64,000 bases of DNA from Glutamicibacter sp. B1. GTDB lineage: Bacteria > Actinomycetota > Actinomycetes > Actinomycetales > Micrococcaceae. The first letter of the stretch is position 1. Every line of letters begins with the position of its first letter. The notes beneath the pieces were generated by a model that was given only the letters and a program-made list of their open reading frames with translations, was not told the origin of the DNA and did not search any database. Position numbers and translations under genes: made by a program. The stretch lies in assembly GCF_039602135.1 (NCBI RefSeq), contig NZ_CP125942.1, positions 3,539,829-3,603,828 of the forward strand, in the 5' to 3' direction. Shown in pieces: positions 37,059 to 44,937 of this stretch.

Positions 37059-37952
37059 ATGACCTCCGTGAACACCGAAATCAAGCCAGTTGCTATCGGC
37101 GAATCCCTGCTTGGCGCTGGCCAGCAGGTCTACGTCATCGGCGAAATCGGCATCAACCACAATGGTGATATCGAAATCGCCAAGCAGCTGATCGACGTTT
37201 CGGCTGAGGCCGGCGCTAACGCGGTGAAGTTCCAGAAGCGCACCCCAGAAATCTCCACCCCAACCGACATGCGCGACAAGATCCGCTCCACCCCATGGGG
37301 CGACATGACCTACCTGGACTACCGCTACCGCGTTGAGTTCGATCAGGCTCAGTACAAGGAGCTCATCTCCTACGCAGCATCCAAGGGCCTGCACGCCTTC
37401 GCTTCCCCATGGGATGTTCCTTCGGTGGAATTCATGGAAGAGCAGGGTGCAGTAACCCACAAGGTTGCTTCCGCATCGGTGACTGACATTGAGCTGCTCA
37501 AGGCACTGGCAGAAACCGGCAAGCCAATCATCCTGTCCACCGGCATGTCCACCATCGAGCAGATCGACAAGGCTGTTGAGACCCTGGGCACCAGCAAGCT
37601 GGTCATGATGCACGCAACTTCCACCTACCCATTGCCTCCAGAAGAAGCTAACCTGCGCATGATCGAAACCCTGCGCGACCGCTACCAGGTTCCAGTAGGT
37701 TACTCGGGCCACGAGCGTGGCCTGCAGATCTCGCTGGCTGCTGTGGCACTGGGCGCTGTGACCGTAGAGCGTCACATCACCCTAGACCGCACCATGTGGG
37801 GTTCGGATCAGGCTTCCTCGCTGGAGCCAAAGGGCTTCGAGTCGCTGATCCGCGACATCCGCATCCTCGAGCAGGCCATGGGTGACGGCGTCAAGAAGGT
37901 CTTCCCAGGCGAATTGGCTCCACTGAGCCGCCTGCGTCGCGTCGACGCCTAG
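37059..37952 (+). CDS. neuB: N-acylneuraminate/Kdn 9-phosphate synthase-like, SAF domain absent
   Basis: The 297-residue protein is a NeuB TIM barrel that condenses phosphoenolpyruvate with a mannose derivative. It shows YVIGEIGINHNGDIEIAKQL, NAVKFQKRTPE, FASPWDVPSVEF, KVASASVTDIELL, ILSTGMSTIEQI and GYSGHERGLQISLAAVALGA, then VERHITLDRTMWGSDQ. Typical NeuB proteins have about 345 residues, with a C-terminal SAF domain; here the chain stops at SRLRRVDA, where that domain should begin. Start ATG 37059 has AAAGG seven bases upstream. Codon choice is strongly biased, as in highly expressed genes. It follows neuA by 41 bp. Confidence 0.93.
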   Translation: MTSVNTEIKPVAIGESLLGAGQQVYVIGEIGINHNGDIEIAKQLIDVSAEAGANAVKFQKRTPEISTPTDMRDKIRSTPWGDMTYLDYRYRVEFDQAQYKELISYAASKGLHAFASPWDVPSVEFMEEQGAVTHKVASASVTDIELLKALAETGKPIILSTGMSTIEQIDKAVETLGTSKLVMMHATSTYPLPPEEANLRMIETLRDRYQVPVGYSGHERGLQISLAAVALGAVTVERHITLDRTMWGSDQASSLEPKGFESLIRDIRILEQAMGDGVKKVFPGELAPLSRLRRVDA

Positions 37953-37971
37953 TCACCACACAGCGTGTTAT

Positions 37972-38008
37972 CTCGGCGGCCGAACCTGTTCTAGGTCCGG
38001 CCGCCGAG
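37972..38008 (+). terminator. GC-rich hairpin between neuB and the glycosyltransferase genes
   Basis: Perfect 11-bp arms (37972-37982 and 37998-38008) with a 15-nt loop lie 20 bp after neuB. Few T residues follow, so it may be a partial terminator or a stabilising element that separates synthesis genes from transferase genes within one operon. Confidence 0.65.
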
Positions 38009-38063
38009 TTCCATGAGTCATCTCGAAGCAGTATCGCACCAAGTAAAGGAAGCCAGTCCCGCC

Positions 38064-39062
38064 ATGACGAGCCTGATCCCTGGCCGCATATCCGTGGTCA
38101 TCCCGGCCTACAACCAGGAAGCGTACATCTGTGATGCGCTGGCTTCCCTCGAGAGGCAAAAGCTGGGCAACTGGGAGATGGAAGTGCTCGTGGTGGATGA
38201 TGCATCCACCGATGCCACCGCCTCATTGATCGAGTCCTACCTCGATCGGGTCCCTGGGCTGAAACTGATCAAGCTCGAGCAGAATGTGGGTGTCTCAGCC
38301 GCTAGGAACATTGCTCTAAAGCAGGTCACCGGCGAGTTCTACACCTTCTTGGACCCTGACGACTGGTACGGGCCACAACACCTGGCCACCCTAGCCGATA
38401 CCTTGAGCAAACTGCACGTGGACTTTGTGCGTTGCGACCATGTGCGGGTCACCGGCACCAATCGGGTGATCTACCGTGCTCCACAGGCTTTGCGTGGCAT
38501 TGTGCTGAACCCCGCCGATGACATTGAACCTATTGATTCACCGTCCATGGTGGATTACCCCTACTCGTGGGCCGGCATGTACCGCACCGAGCTAATGAAA
38601 TCCATTGACTGCTTCTACTTTGATGAGCAACTGCTCTCGGCTGAAGACCGCCCATGGATCTGGAAGCTGCACTTAGATACTTCGCGGTACGCGGTCATTT
38701 CATCCCCAAGTATTTTTTACCGTCGCGGCCTGCCCAATTCGCTCAGCCAGGTCTTTGACGAACGCCAGCTCGGATTCCTCGAGGCCTACACCCAGGTTTT
38801 GGCCACCGTGCGTGAACACCCGAACTCCGCGCGCCACCTGCCCAAGGCCCTACGCCAATTCTTTGCCATCGTGTGCCACCATGAAAAGCGTTCAAAGAAC
38901 TACCCGCCACAAGTGCGCCTGACCATCAAGAAACAGTTGCGTGAGATTTTCAGTGATATCGATGTTGCCGTGGCACATCAGGTAGTTTTGGAGATGGATG
39001 TTGCCCGTCGACGCCACATCCTTTCCTACCTCCAGCCAGGGCAGATCGGGGTCGCCAAGTGA
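38064..39062 (+). CDS. Family 2 glycosyltransferase
   Basis: The 332-residue protein has the GT-A fold start ISVVIPAYNQEAYICDALASL, the nucleotide site VLVVDDASTDATASLIESY split in two strands, and the metal-binding FLDPDDWY (DXD type). The central LLSAEDRPWIWKLHL carries the probable catalytic ED. The start at ATG 38064 follows AAAGGAAG; the frame is open from 38013 but without a ribosome binding site. It probably adds a sugar during assembly of the surface polymer. Its stop overlaps the next start by 4 nt (GTGA). Confidence 0.9.
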   Translation: MTSLIPGRISVVIPAYNQEAYICDALASLERQKLGNWEMEVLVVDDASTDATASLIESYLDRVPGLKLIKLEQNVGVSAARNIALKQVTGEFYTFLDPDDWYGPQHLATLADTLSKLHVDFVRCDHVRVTGTNRVIYRAPQALRGIVLNPADDIEPIDSPSMVDYPYSWAGMYRTELMKSIDCFYFDEQLLSAEDRPWIWKLHLDTSRYAVISSPSIFYRRGLPNSLSQVFDERQLGFLEAYTQVLATVREHPNSARHLPKALRQFFAIVCHHEKRSKNYPPQVRLTIKKQLREIFSDIDVAVAHQVVLEMDVARRRHILSYLQPGQIGVAK

Positions 39063-40402
39063 TCGCACTGATTGAAGCCAGCAGCTACTTTCAGCTAGCT
39101 TCTCTGGCCGCGATGGCCGATGCAGGACTGCTCCCCGAAGCAGATGAACACATCCTGGTGTTGGCCAATGGGTCTCAGGTTCCCGAGCTGACCACGCCAC
39201 TGAACGAAGCCCCAGGTTTTGAACAGTTGGCCGCCCGTTTTGACCGTGTGGTGGACTTTGCTGCTTTAACCGCGCCACGTCGTCCCGCGCAGTTCAACCC
39301 GCGCGAAGATGAACTGCACATTTTTGAGTCCTTGCTGCGTCAAGCATGGAATCTGGGTAGCGGTCCGCTCACCCTGGTCCTGGAATCTATTCAGGTTAAC
39401 CCGGCTCGTGCGTTGGCACGCATCTTTTTTGATGCCCAACTGTGGGTGCACTCCGATGGGCTGATGTCCTATGGTCCAACCCGTAACAAGCTTCCACTGT
39501 CGATCAGTCAGCGGTTGATGGGTACCGTCCACGTTGATCTAGTCCCGGGCTTGGAACCACACCTGCTGGCCGAATTCGAACCGGTCCGTAAGGTGATGTA
39601 CGCCGACCAGCTGGCCAAGATCTTCAATGAGCTTGCCCAAGACGCTCATTTTGAGCAGCCGGGTTCAAATGCGCTGATCCTCGGACAGTACTTGGGATCC
39701 TTGGGTCTGATGGATGCGGATGAAGAGTTTGAGCTGCATGTACAAATGCTGCAGGAAGCCCTGAACCGCAATATTGATACGGTGCTGTTCAAGGCTCATC
39801 CTTCGGCCAGTGCCACCTCGGCGGCACGTCTGGCCGGTGTAGCGCAGGAGATGGGACTACGTTTCCAATTGCTGGCTACCGATCACCTTGCAGAAACCGT
39901 GATCGCTTCGGCCCGCCCAGAAGTCGTGATCTCGTGCTTCTCTACCGGTCTGGCCACCGCCAAATACATTCTAAATACCGATGTCCACGCGGTGGGCACC
40001 GGAATGATGTTGCAGGCACTGGCACCTTACGAGAATTCCAACCGTATTCCGCTGTCCATCATTCACGCGTTGTTTGTTCAAGATGTGCCAGCACCCGCGC
40101 ACAGTGATGGTGAGGATCAGCTCTCGCAACTCTTGCTCACCGTGGCTTACTGTATGCAGGCGGCGCAGTTGCCTCAGTTGCGTGAACCGGCCATCGAGTT
40201 CCTCAACACTCACTACGCTGAATTCTCCGCGCACTTCAAGCGCCGGCGCATTACCAAACTGGACCTACCGCCACGCTGGGTGCACCTTGCTTCGCGCAGC
40301 AGTTTGCCTTCAAAGGTGCGTGGAGCCTCACGCCGGGTATTGCGAAAAGGCTCCAAGCAACTGGAGAGCTTGTCCAAATCCTTGAGCCGACTGGCAAAAT
40401 GA
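39059..40402 (+). CDS. Polysialyltransferase-like glycosyltransferase (POLYST/alpha-2,8 family)
   Basis: The 447-residue protein resembles the bacterial alpha-2,8-polysialyltransferase family. Visible marks are the N-terminal IEASSYFQLASLAAM, the central NALILGQYLGSLGLMDADEE, IDTVLFKAHPSASATSAARLAG with the catalytic-type HP motif, and VVISCFSTGLATAKYIL with the SS/ST nucleotide-binding serine. It likely transfers a CMP-activated nonulosonic acid made by the neuA/neuB products. It overlaps both neighbours by 4 nt, so translation is coupled. Acceptor and linkage are unknown. Confidence 0.8.
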   Translation: MIALIEASSYFQLASLAAMADAGLLPEADEHILVLANGSQVPELTTPLNEAPGFEQLAARFDRVVDFAALTAPRRPAQFNPREDELHIFESLLRQAWNLGSGPLTLVLESIQVNPARALARIFFDAQLWVHSDGLMSYGPTRNKLPLSISQRLMGTVHVDLVPGLEPHLLAEFEPVRKVMYADQLAKIFNELAQDAHFEQPGSNALILGQYLGSLGLMDADEEFELHVQMLQEALNRNIDTVLFKAHPSASATSAARLAGVAQEMGLRFQLLATDHLAETVIASARPEVVISCFSTGLATAKYILNTDVHAVGTGMMLQALAPYENSNRIPLSIIHALFVQDVPAPAHSDGEDQLSQLLLTVAYCMQAAQLPQLREPAIEFLNTHYAEFSAHFKRRRITKLDLPPRWVHLASRSSLPSKVRGASRRVLRKGSKQLESLSKSLSRLAK

Positions 40403-41424
40403 CCCTCACCATGATGAAACTGACCCAGCACGACACTCATGAGGTTCCGCGTCCACGATTCGGGACGGCTCATGTGTGGGTCGAATCCCCACTGCAATTG
40501 CTCTCCGCTGTGGAAACCCACGCTGCGGGCCTTCTTGGCACGGATATCCGGATCATCCCTCGCTTGGGGATGCCTTTGGAAGCGACAACTCAGGCATTGC
40601 TGAAGCATGCTCCGGCAGGGGTACGCTTCGAGAAGGCAGCTCGTAAACCACCACAGCCTAAGAGCTCCTCGGATAGGTATGTCACCGGGGATGCGTTTTC
40701 AGGCAAGGTTCAGCGCAGTTTGCTCGCTGGCGTGAAGGCCAAGGAAATCATCATCATCGATGACGGGCTCGCTACCTTGGCACTGATCAAGCAGCTGATC
40801 AGCGAGACCCCAACACCCTTGGTTCGTGCGCGTGCCAAAAATTCGGCCGCGCGCATCGCTATGGGGCTAGCTACCTGGCATCGACTGCGTCAGTTGGCTC
40901 GAGAGGGCCGGTTGCTAATTGTTTCTGCACTCTTTATTGATGCTCAAACACGTGCAAGGATGACTGAGCTTGGGATTAAGTTCGCTCAACATAAGTTTGA
41001 GTGGCTCTCGACTCAGCCGGTGGCTGAGAGCTTTACCGAACCGACCCTGCTCATCGGTTCAGCCATGGTTGCTGACCAGTTGATTCACGAAGAACCTTAT
41101 CTGCAGTGGATCGAGGAGATTTCTGCCGATGGTCCGGTGGCCTATTTCCCGCACCGTCGTGAAACTCCTGAGCTGCTCGAAAAGATCTCGAAGATTGACC
41201 AGGTTGTGCTCAAGGAACACACGGTCCCCATTGAAATGCGGTTGCGTGTGCTGCGTCCTGGTCAGGAAATCCGCGCATTGCCCTCTACGGTTATCCCATC
41301 TCTACGCCTGCTATTGGGGCCAGATTCTAGGTATCTCTATCCTCAGGCGGTCCCCGACCACTGGTGGACTGAGAGCACCGATCTCGAGTTGCGTGAACAC
41401 CTGTCTAGTTCGTTGAAGGTGTGA
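40399..41424 (+). CDS. Putative sialyltransferase-like protein
   Basis: The 341-residue protein begins near AHVWVESPLQLLSAVETHAAG, close to the ESPLQ opening of capsular sialyltransferase-like (GT52/polysialyltransferase-related) proteins. It has KEIIIIDDGLATLALI, which recalls the DDG nucleotide-binding motif, and GPVAYFPHRRETPELLEKI, in the place of the HPRE-type motif. A GT-B fold is likely. It probably uses the same CMP-sugar as its neighbour. It overlaps both flanking genes by 4 nt. Function is inferred from motifs and context. Confidence 0.68.
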   Translation: MTLTMMKLTQHDTHEVPRPRFGTAHVWVESPLQLLSAVETHAAGLLGTDIRIIPRLGMPLEATTQALLKHAPAGVRFEKAARKPPQPKSSSDRYVTGDAFSGKVQRSLLAGVKAKEIIIIDDGLATLALIKQLISETPTPLVRARAKNSAARIAMGLATWHRLRQLAREGRLLIVSALFIDAQTRARMTELGIKFAQHKFEWLSTQPVAESFTEPTLLIGSAMVADQLIHEEPYLQWIEEISADGPVAYFPHRRETPELLEKISKIDQVVLKEHTVPIEMRLRVLRPGQEIRALPSTVIPSLRLLLGPDSRYLYPQAVPDHWWTESTDLELREHLSSSLKV

Positions 41425-42668
41425 AGCCACGAATGAAACCCTCAGTACTTGCCATCGCCGATTCAGATTCGTATCTGAAGCTGGCGACCAGTTTTTTGCA
41501 TCGACTCGGTCCAGAATGGGACCGGAGGGTGTTTTTGGCGCGCACTCCGGTGATGCCCACCGAGGCCCAAATTGCTGCAGCCTTTGAAGGTACCGATCTG
41601 GATCCACAAATGTTGGAGGTCGTAAACCTTTCCCAACTAGATGCAGACTCGGTCCATGAGGATATTCTCTTCGCTTCGGCCACCGGTCCAGTAGTCGCGG
41701 AGATATATTCACGGATCCTGCGTTCCGAGCCCGTTGACGCCCGGCGCACCGCCCTAATTTCTGCACTGCCAGGTGTTGCTTACCCAGCCACGCAGAAGGG
41801 TTGGAACTATCGTCGTGCCGGCGACGCGTTCATCTGCCATTCGCATGCCGAAGCCCGCGATTTTTCGTTTATGACCGAGTCTCACTCTGGGCATCAACCG
41901 ACGATTATGGTCAGCAAGTTGCCGTTTTTGCATTGTGCCGGCTTCCCACCAGAACCAGATCAGAAGATCACCCGTTTGGTTTTCGCGCCCCAAGCCAAGG
42001 TGCCTGAGACCCTCGCAGAGCGCGAATCAATCCTGCTCGCGCTCGAGCAGGCCAGCAAGATGAATCCTGGTGTGGAAGTTGTGATCAAGCTTCGCGCTAA
42101 GGCTGGCGAACCTCAGACACACCTCGAGGCCTATCCTTATGACAGCCTCTTCGCAGATCTGCAGGCGCGTCAAAAGATCAGTTGCGAATCACGGATTCGT
42201 TTTGATACCGGATCCATGAGTGAAGCCCTGGTCGCTGGCAGCGCGCTGGTGACGGTTTCCTCAACGGCTGCGTTGGAATCCATCGATCGAGGCCTACCCA
42301 CGATGGTGCTTTCGGATTTCGGCGTGAACCGACAAATGATCAATACCGTGTTTGTTGCTTCCGGAATCATCGGAAACTTGGAGGACGTCGTGTCCCTGAA
42401 TTTTGGTGTCCCGAGCAAGGCGTGGCTACGGGAGAACTACTTCCATCGCATGGATCGCAGTTTCTCTCAATCCTTGGAGATCCTTGCCCAACGTGCCAAT
42501 GCCGGTAAATTGCGTACAGATCCAGAAATTCTGACCTTCATCCGGCGCCAACCGTTGCGCCATCGGCTGCGTACCGCATTGCCAACTCCTTTGGTTAAGG
42601 CGCTATTAAGAATGCGTCATGGCTACCGGCAATCACGTGGGCAGGGTACAAAAGTGCGTCATGACTAA
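41421..42668 (+). CDS. Putative glycosyltransferase (DUF6716-like)
   Basis: The 415-residue protein starts SVLAIADSDSYLKLATSFLHRLG and contains ALISALPGVAYPATQKGWNYRRAGDAFICHS (in two strands), VVIKLRAKAGEPQTHLEAYPY and LVTVSSTAALESIDRGLPTMVLSDFG, which fit a GT-B glycosyltransferase of the actinobacterial DUF6716 group. The C-terminus is very basic, suggesting membrane attachment. GTG 41421 overlaps the previous stop; ATG 41433 is an alternative. It ends the cluster. Confidence 0.72.
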   Translation: MKPRMKPSVLAIADSDSYLKLATSFLHRLGPEWDRRVFLARTPVMPTEAQIAAAFEGTDLDPQMLEVVNLSQLDADSVHEDILFASATGPVVAEIYSRILRSEPVDARRTALISALPGVAYPATQKGWNYRRAGDAFICHSHAEARDFSFMTESHSGHQPTIMVSKLPFLHCAGFPPEPDQKITRLVFAPQAKVPETLAERESILLALEQASKMNPGVEVVIKLRAKAGEPQTHLEAYPYDSLFADLQARQKISCESRIRFDTGSMSEALVAGSALVTVSSTAALESIDRGLPTMVLSDFGVNRQMINTVFVASGIIGNLEDVVSLNFGVPSKAWLRENYFHRMDRSFSQSLEILAQRANAGKLRTDPEILTFIRRQPLRHRLRTALPTPLVKALLRMRHGYRQSRGQGTKVRHD

Positions 42669-42949
42669 AAGTAGTTTTGCAAATGACATCAGGTTCTAGT
42701 CTGAATACGCAGTAGTTGTCATTAGCATCTTATGTTTTGCACTTGTACTGAATCAAAGATCAATCCATAGGATCGGTGCTCACGTTATTTTGTGAACACT
42801 CCTAACGATCAGCCAAATGACTGAAAACCAAGTTGAATGGGAATGTTCCACGGTCTTAAGGACTTAAGATCAATGGGAGTCTATTTAGATGGCCTGCCTT
42901 TGGCATGCCAGGATTCCCAAGGATTTATACATTTCAATAAGGAGCTCAT
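42669..42949 (+). promoter_or_regulatory. Upstream region of ino1
   Basis: No gene is seen. An imperfect inverted repeat TGCTCAC/GTGAACA at 42777-42783 and 42792-42798 could be an operator. TTGAAT (42833-42838) with TTAAGG 17 bp further is a weak promoter candidate. AAGGAG five bases before GTG 42950 is the ribosome binding site. Confidence 0.35.
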
Positions 42950-44035
42950 GTGTCGGCTAACCCGATCCGCGTTGCCATCGTTGGCGTAGGTAACTGCGCC
43001 ACATCCCTTATCCAGGGTGTCGAGTACTACCGAAATGCGGATGTGGAGTCCACCGTTCCTGGACTCATGCACGTTCAGTTCGGTCAGTACCACGTAGGTG
43101 ACGTACAGTTTGTAGCCGCCTTCGACGTTGATGCCAAGAAGGTCGGACTTGATCTGTCCGAAGCTATCCTGGCCAGCGAAAACAACACCATTAAAATCGC
43201 GGACGTTCCAACCACTGGCGTGACTGTGCAGCGTGGCCACACCCTAGATGGGCTTGGAAAGTACTACCGCGAAACCATCGAAGAATCTGATGCCGAACCT
43301 GTAGACATTGTTCAGTCGCTCAAGGACAACAAGGTTGATGTCCTCGTGTGCTACTTGCCAGTTGGTTCTGAACAAGCAGCTAAGTACTACGCACAGTGCG
43401 CCATCGACGCCGGCGTCGCTTTTGTGAACGCACTGCCAGTCTTCATCGCAGGCACCCCAGAGTGGGCCCAGAAGTTCACCGACGCTGGTGTTCCAATTGT
43501 TGGCGATGACATCAAATCTCAGATCGGTGCGACCATCACCCACCGTGTGATGGCCAAGTTGTTCGAAGACCGCGGCGTAGTTCTTGATCGCACCTACCAG
43601 CTGAATGTAGGTGGCAACATGGACTTCAAGAACATGCTCGAGCGTGATCGTTTGGAGTCAAAGAAGATTTCCAAGACTCAGGCAGTCACCTCAAACACCT
43701 CGGCTGAGCTGGGTGCTGATGATGTTCACATCGGTCCAAGTGATTATGTTGCGTGGCTTGATGACCGCAAGTGGGCATTTGTTCGCCTAGAAGGCCGTAA
43801 CTTCGGTGATGCTCCGGTGAACTTGGAATACAAGTTGGAAGTTTGGGACTCACCAAACTCTGCTGGTGTCATCATCGACGCTGTTCGTGCAGCCAAGATT
43901 GCTCTGGATCGTGGCATTGGTGGCCCGATCCTGTCGGCTTCGAGCTACTTCATGAAGTCGCCACCTGAGCAGTACGACGACGAAACCGCACGCGCCAAGG
44001 TAGAAGCCTTTATTCGTGGCGAGGTCGAGCGTTAA
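42950..44035 (+). CDS. ino1: Inositol-3-phosphate synthase
   Basis: The 361-residue protein is the short actinobacterial myo-inositol-1-phosphate synthase. It converts glucose 6-phosphate to inositol phosphate with NAD. Landmarks: [21 protein letters not shown], the NAD-binding start; [53 protein letters not shown]; and [19 protein letters not shown]. Inositol feeds phosphatidylinositol, lipoglycans and mycothiol. The start is GTG with AAGGAG. It has its own terminator. Confidence 0.97.
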   Translation: MSANPIRVAIVGVGNCATSLIQGVEYYRNADVESTVPGLMHVQFGQYHVGDVQFVAAFDVDAKKVGLDLSEAILASENNTIKIADVPTTGVTVQRGHTLDGLGKYYRETIEESDAEPVDIVQSLKDNKVDVLVCYLPVGSEQAAKYYAQCAIDAGVAFVNALPVFIAGTPEWAQKFTDAGVPIVGDDIKSQIGATITHRVMAKLFEDRGVVLDRTYQLNVGGNMDFKNMLERDRLESKKISKTQAVTSNTSAELGADDVHIGPSDYVAWLDDRKWAFVRLEGRNFGDAPVNLEYKLEVWDSPNSAGVIIDAVRAAKIALDRGIGGPILSASSYFMKSPPEQYDDETARAKVEAFIRGEVER

Positions 44036-44061
44036 GCTTTTCGTTCAAGCTGAAAAGCATT

Positions 44062-44098
44062 CAATGGGTCAGGACTTGTTGTTCTGGCCCATTGTTGT
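44062..44098 (+). terminator. Terminator of ino1
   Basis: Arms CAATGGGTCAG (44062-44072) and CTGGCCCATTG (44084-44094) pair with one G-U, followed by TTGTAT. It lies 26 bp after the ino1 stop. Confidence 0.8.
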
Positions 44099-44100
44099 AT

Positions 44101-44178
44101 CTATAGATACCCATAGACGCGGAGAAGCCCGCCGGCTTGCAGGCCGGCGGGCCTCTGAGCACTAATTTGCGAGTTCAT
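44101..44178 (-). CDS. Possible 25-residue small ORF (MNSQISAQRPAG...)
   Basis: ATG at 44178 is preceded by GAGGT seven bases upstream. The frame encodes 25 residues and runs through the GC-rich hairpin at 44127-44152, which argues that it is chance or a read-through peptide. It is listed only because it lies in line with three better small ORFs upstream. Confidence 0.25.
   Translation of the reverse strand: MNSQISAQRPAGLQAGGLLRVYGYL
44127..44152 (-). terminator. GC-rich hairpin ending the small-ORF transcript
   Basis: Perfect 10-bp arms (44127-44136 and 44143-44152) with a 6-nt loop. On the minus strand it is followed by TTCTCC. It lies 78 bp after the stop of the small ORF at 44231-44353, and could also stop ino1 read-through. 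Confidence 0.75.
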
Positions 44179-44230
44179 AGTGGGTACCTCTTATTCGATT
44201 GGCGGACAACGGTAATGGCGTTGTGCGCAA

Positions 44231-44353
44231 TTATCGAATACGTAAGTACATTTCTACAGGCACGTGATTCTTCAGTTCGTGCTCTCGCATTCGGCGATGG
44301 AATTCCGTGCTGTCAAAGTTTTTCAGCTTGCTGCTCTCTTGACGCTTTTTCAT
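44231..44353 (-). CDS. Small basic protein, 40 residues, unknown
   Basis: The frame encodes a charged peptide beginning MKKRQESSKLKNFDST and ending VPVEMYLRIR. It is rich in Lys, Arg, Glu and His and has no membrane segment. GGGAGGG lies seven bases before the ATG, a very strong ribosome binding site. The start overlaps the stop of the upstream small ORF as ATGA, a sign of translational coupling that random frames rarely show. I do not recognise it. Confidence 0.6.
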   Translation of the reverse strand: MKKRQESSKLKNFDSTEFHRRMREHELKNHVPVEMYLRIR

Positions 44354-44508
44354 TTGCTGTCCCTCCCTTCATTCACTGTTGAAGGAGAGGGAAGATCTTG
44401 GCGCGTAGTTGAAACAGCGCGAGCTTTCAGGCTTTCTGGACCAGCGAAGATCAGTTCCGCGGTGCGAACGGCCCGTTGAGCGGACGAGGAGTACAGGGTG
44501 CTAGACAT
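44350..44508 (-). CDS. Small protein, 52 residues, unknown
   Basis: The frame reads MSSTLYSSSAQRAVRTAELI then FAGPESLKARAVSTTRQDL and ends VNEGRDSK. It is Ser/Ala/Arg-rich with a possible short amphipathic helix in residues 9-22. AGGAA lies eight bases before the ATG. It ends in an ATGA overlap with the next small ORF. There is no signal peptide or cysteine. Unknown family. Confidence 0.58.
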   Translation of the reverse strand: MSSTLYSSSAQRAVRTAELIFAGPESLKARAVSTTRQDLPSPSTVNEGRDSK

Positions 44509-44581
44509 GAAAAAAGTTCCTAAGGTGAGAGTCGATTACTGACCTGCAACCTCAGGAACTTGGGTGGGGATTCACCGTAGT

Positions 44582-44695
44582 CTAGGAATCCACTGTTCCG
44601 GAGGTTGGAGAGACGAAGCCGAAATTGCCGGTCGGCACAAAGCCGCCCTGACGTCGCCATGCGCGATGAGTAGAAATATCCAGGATGATATTCAT
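44582..44695 (-). CDS. Small protein or leader peptide, 37 residues
   Basis: The frame encodes MNIILDISTHRAWRRQGGFV followed by PTGNFGFVSPTSGTVDS. The ribosome binding site AGGAGG ten bases upstream is among the best in the window. The Gly/Phe/Pro/Ser-rich second half looks like a short secreted or modified peptide, but no modifying enzyme is nearby. It could instead be an attenuating leader peptide for the two downstream small ORFs, 73 nt away. Unknown family. Confidence 0.58.
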   Translation of the reverse strand: MNIILDISTHRAWRRQGGFVPTGNFGFVSPTSGTVDS

Positions 44696-44870
44696 CGTTT
44701 CTCCACCTCCTAAAATCTATTCGTAGCCAGTCGTGAGCAACCACGAGGCTTAGTTGATAAGTTTTATCGATCCGCAAATCTCATTGAGACTTCCCAATCA
44801 CAATATTTAGCTTACATGGATTCGATTCGCAACGCCACTAGTTAAGTCAAAAAGTTTAAGATCTTTTTTG
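44696..44870 (-). promoter_or_regulatory. Leader/promoter region of the small-ORF transcript
   Basis: No gene. On the minus strand TTGACT (near 44850) could be a -35 element for transcription toward the small ORFs, but no perfect -10 partner stands out. The region is AT-rich compared with its neighbours. Confidence 0.35.
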
Positions 44871-44876
44871 AGACGC

Positions 44877-44911
44877 AAAAATGCCTGGCGCCACTACGGC
44901 TCCAGGCATCT
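44877..44911 (-). terminator. Intrinsic terminator of pcnA
   Basis: Arms ATGCCTGG (44881-44888) and CCAGGCAT (44902-44909) with further partial pairing inside are followed on the minus strand by TTTTT. It lies 27 bp after the pcnA stop and is a textbook intrinsic terminator. Confidence 0.92.
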
Positions 44912-44937
44912 TCACTCAACTCTTCTCATGTCAGGCG

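Noticed and set aside
37056..37775. Open frame of 239 codons on the minus strand over neuB
   Set aside because: Shadow of a codon-biased gene in the opposite strand; no recognisable protein features.
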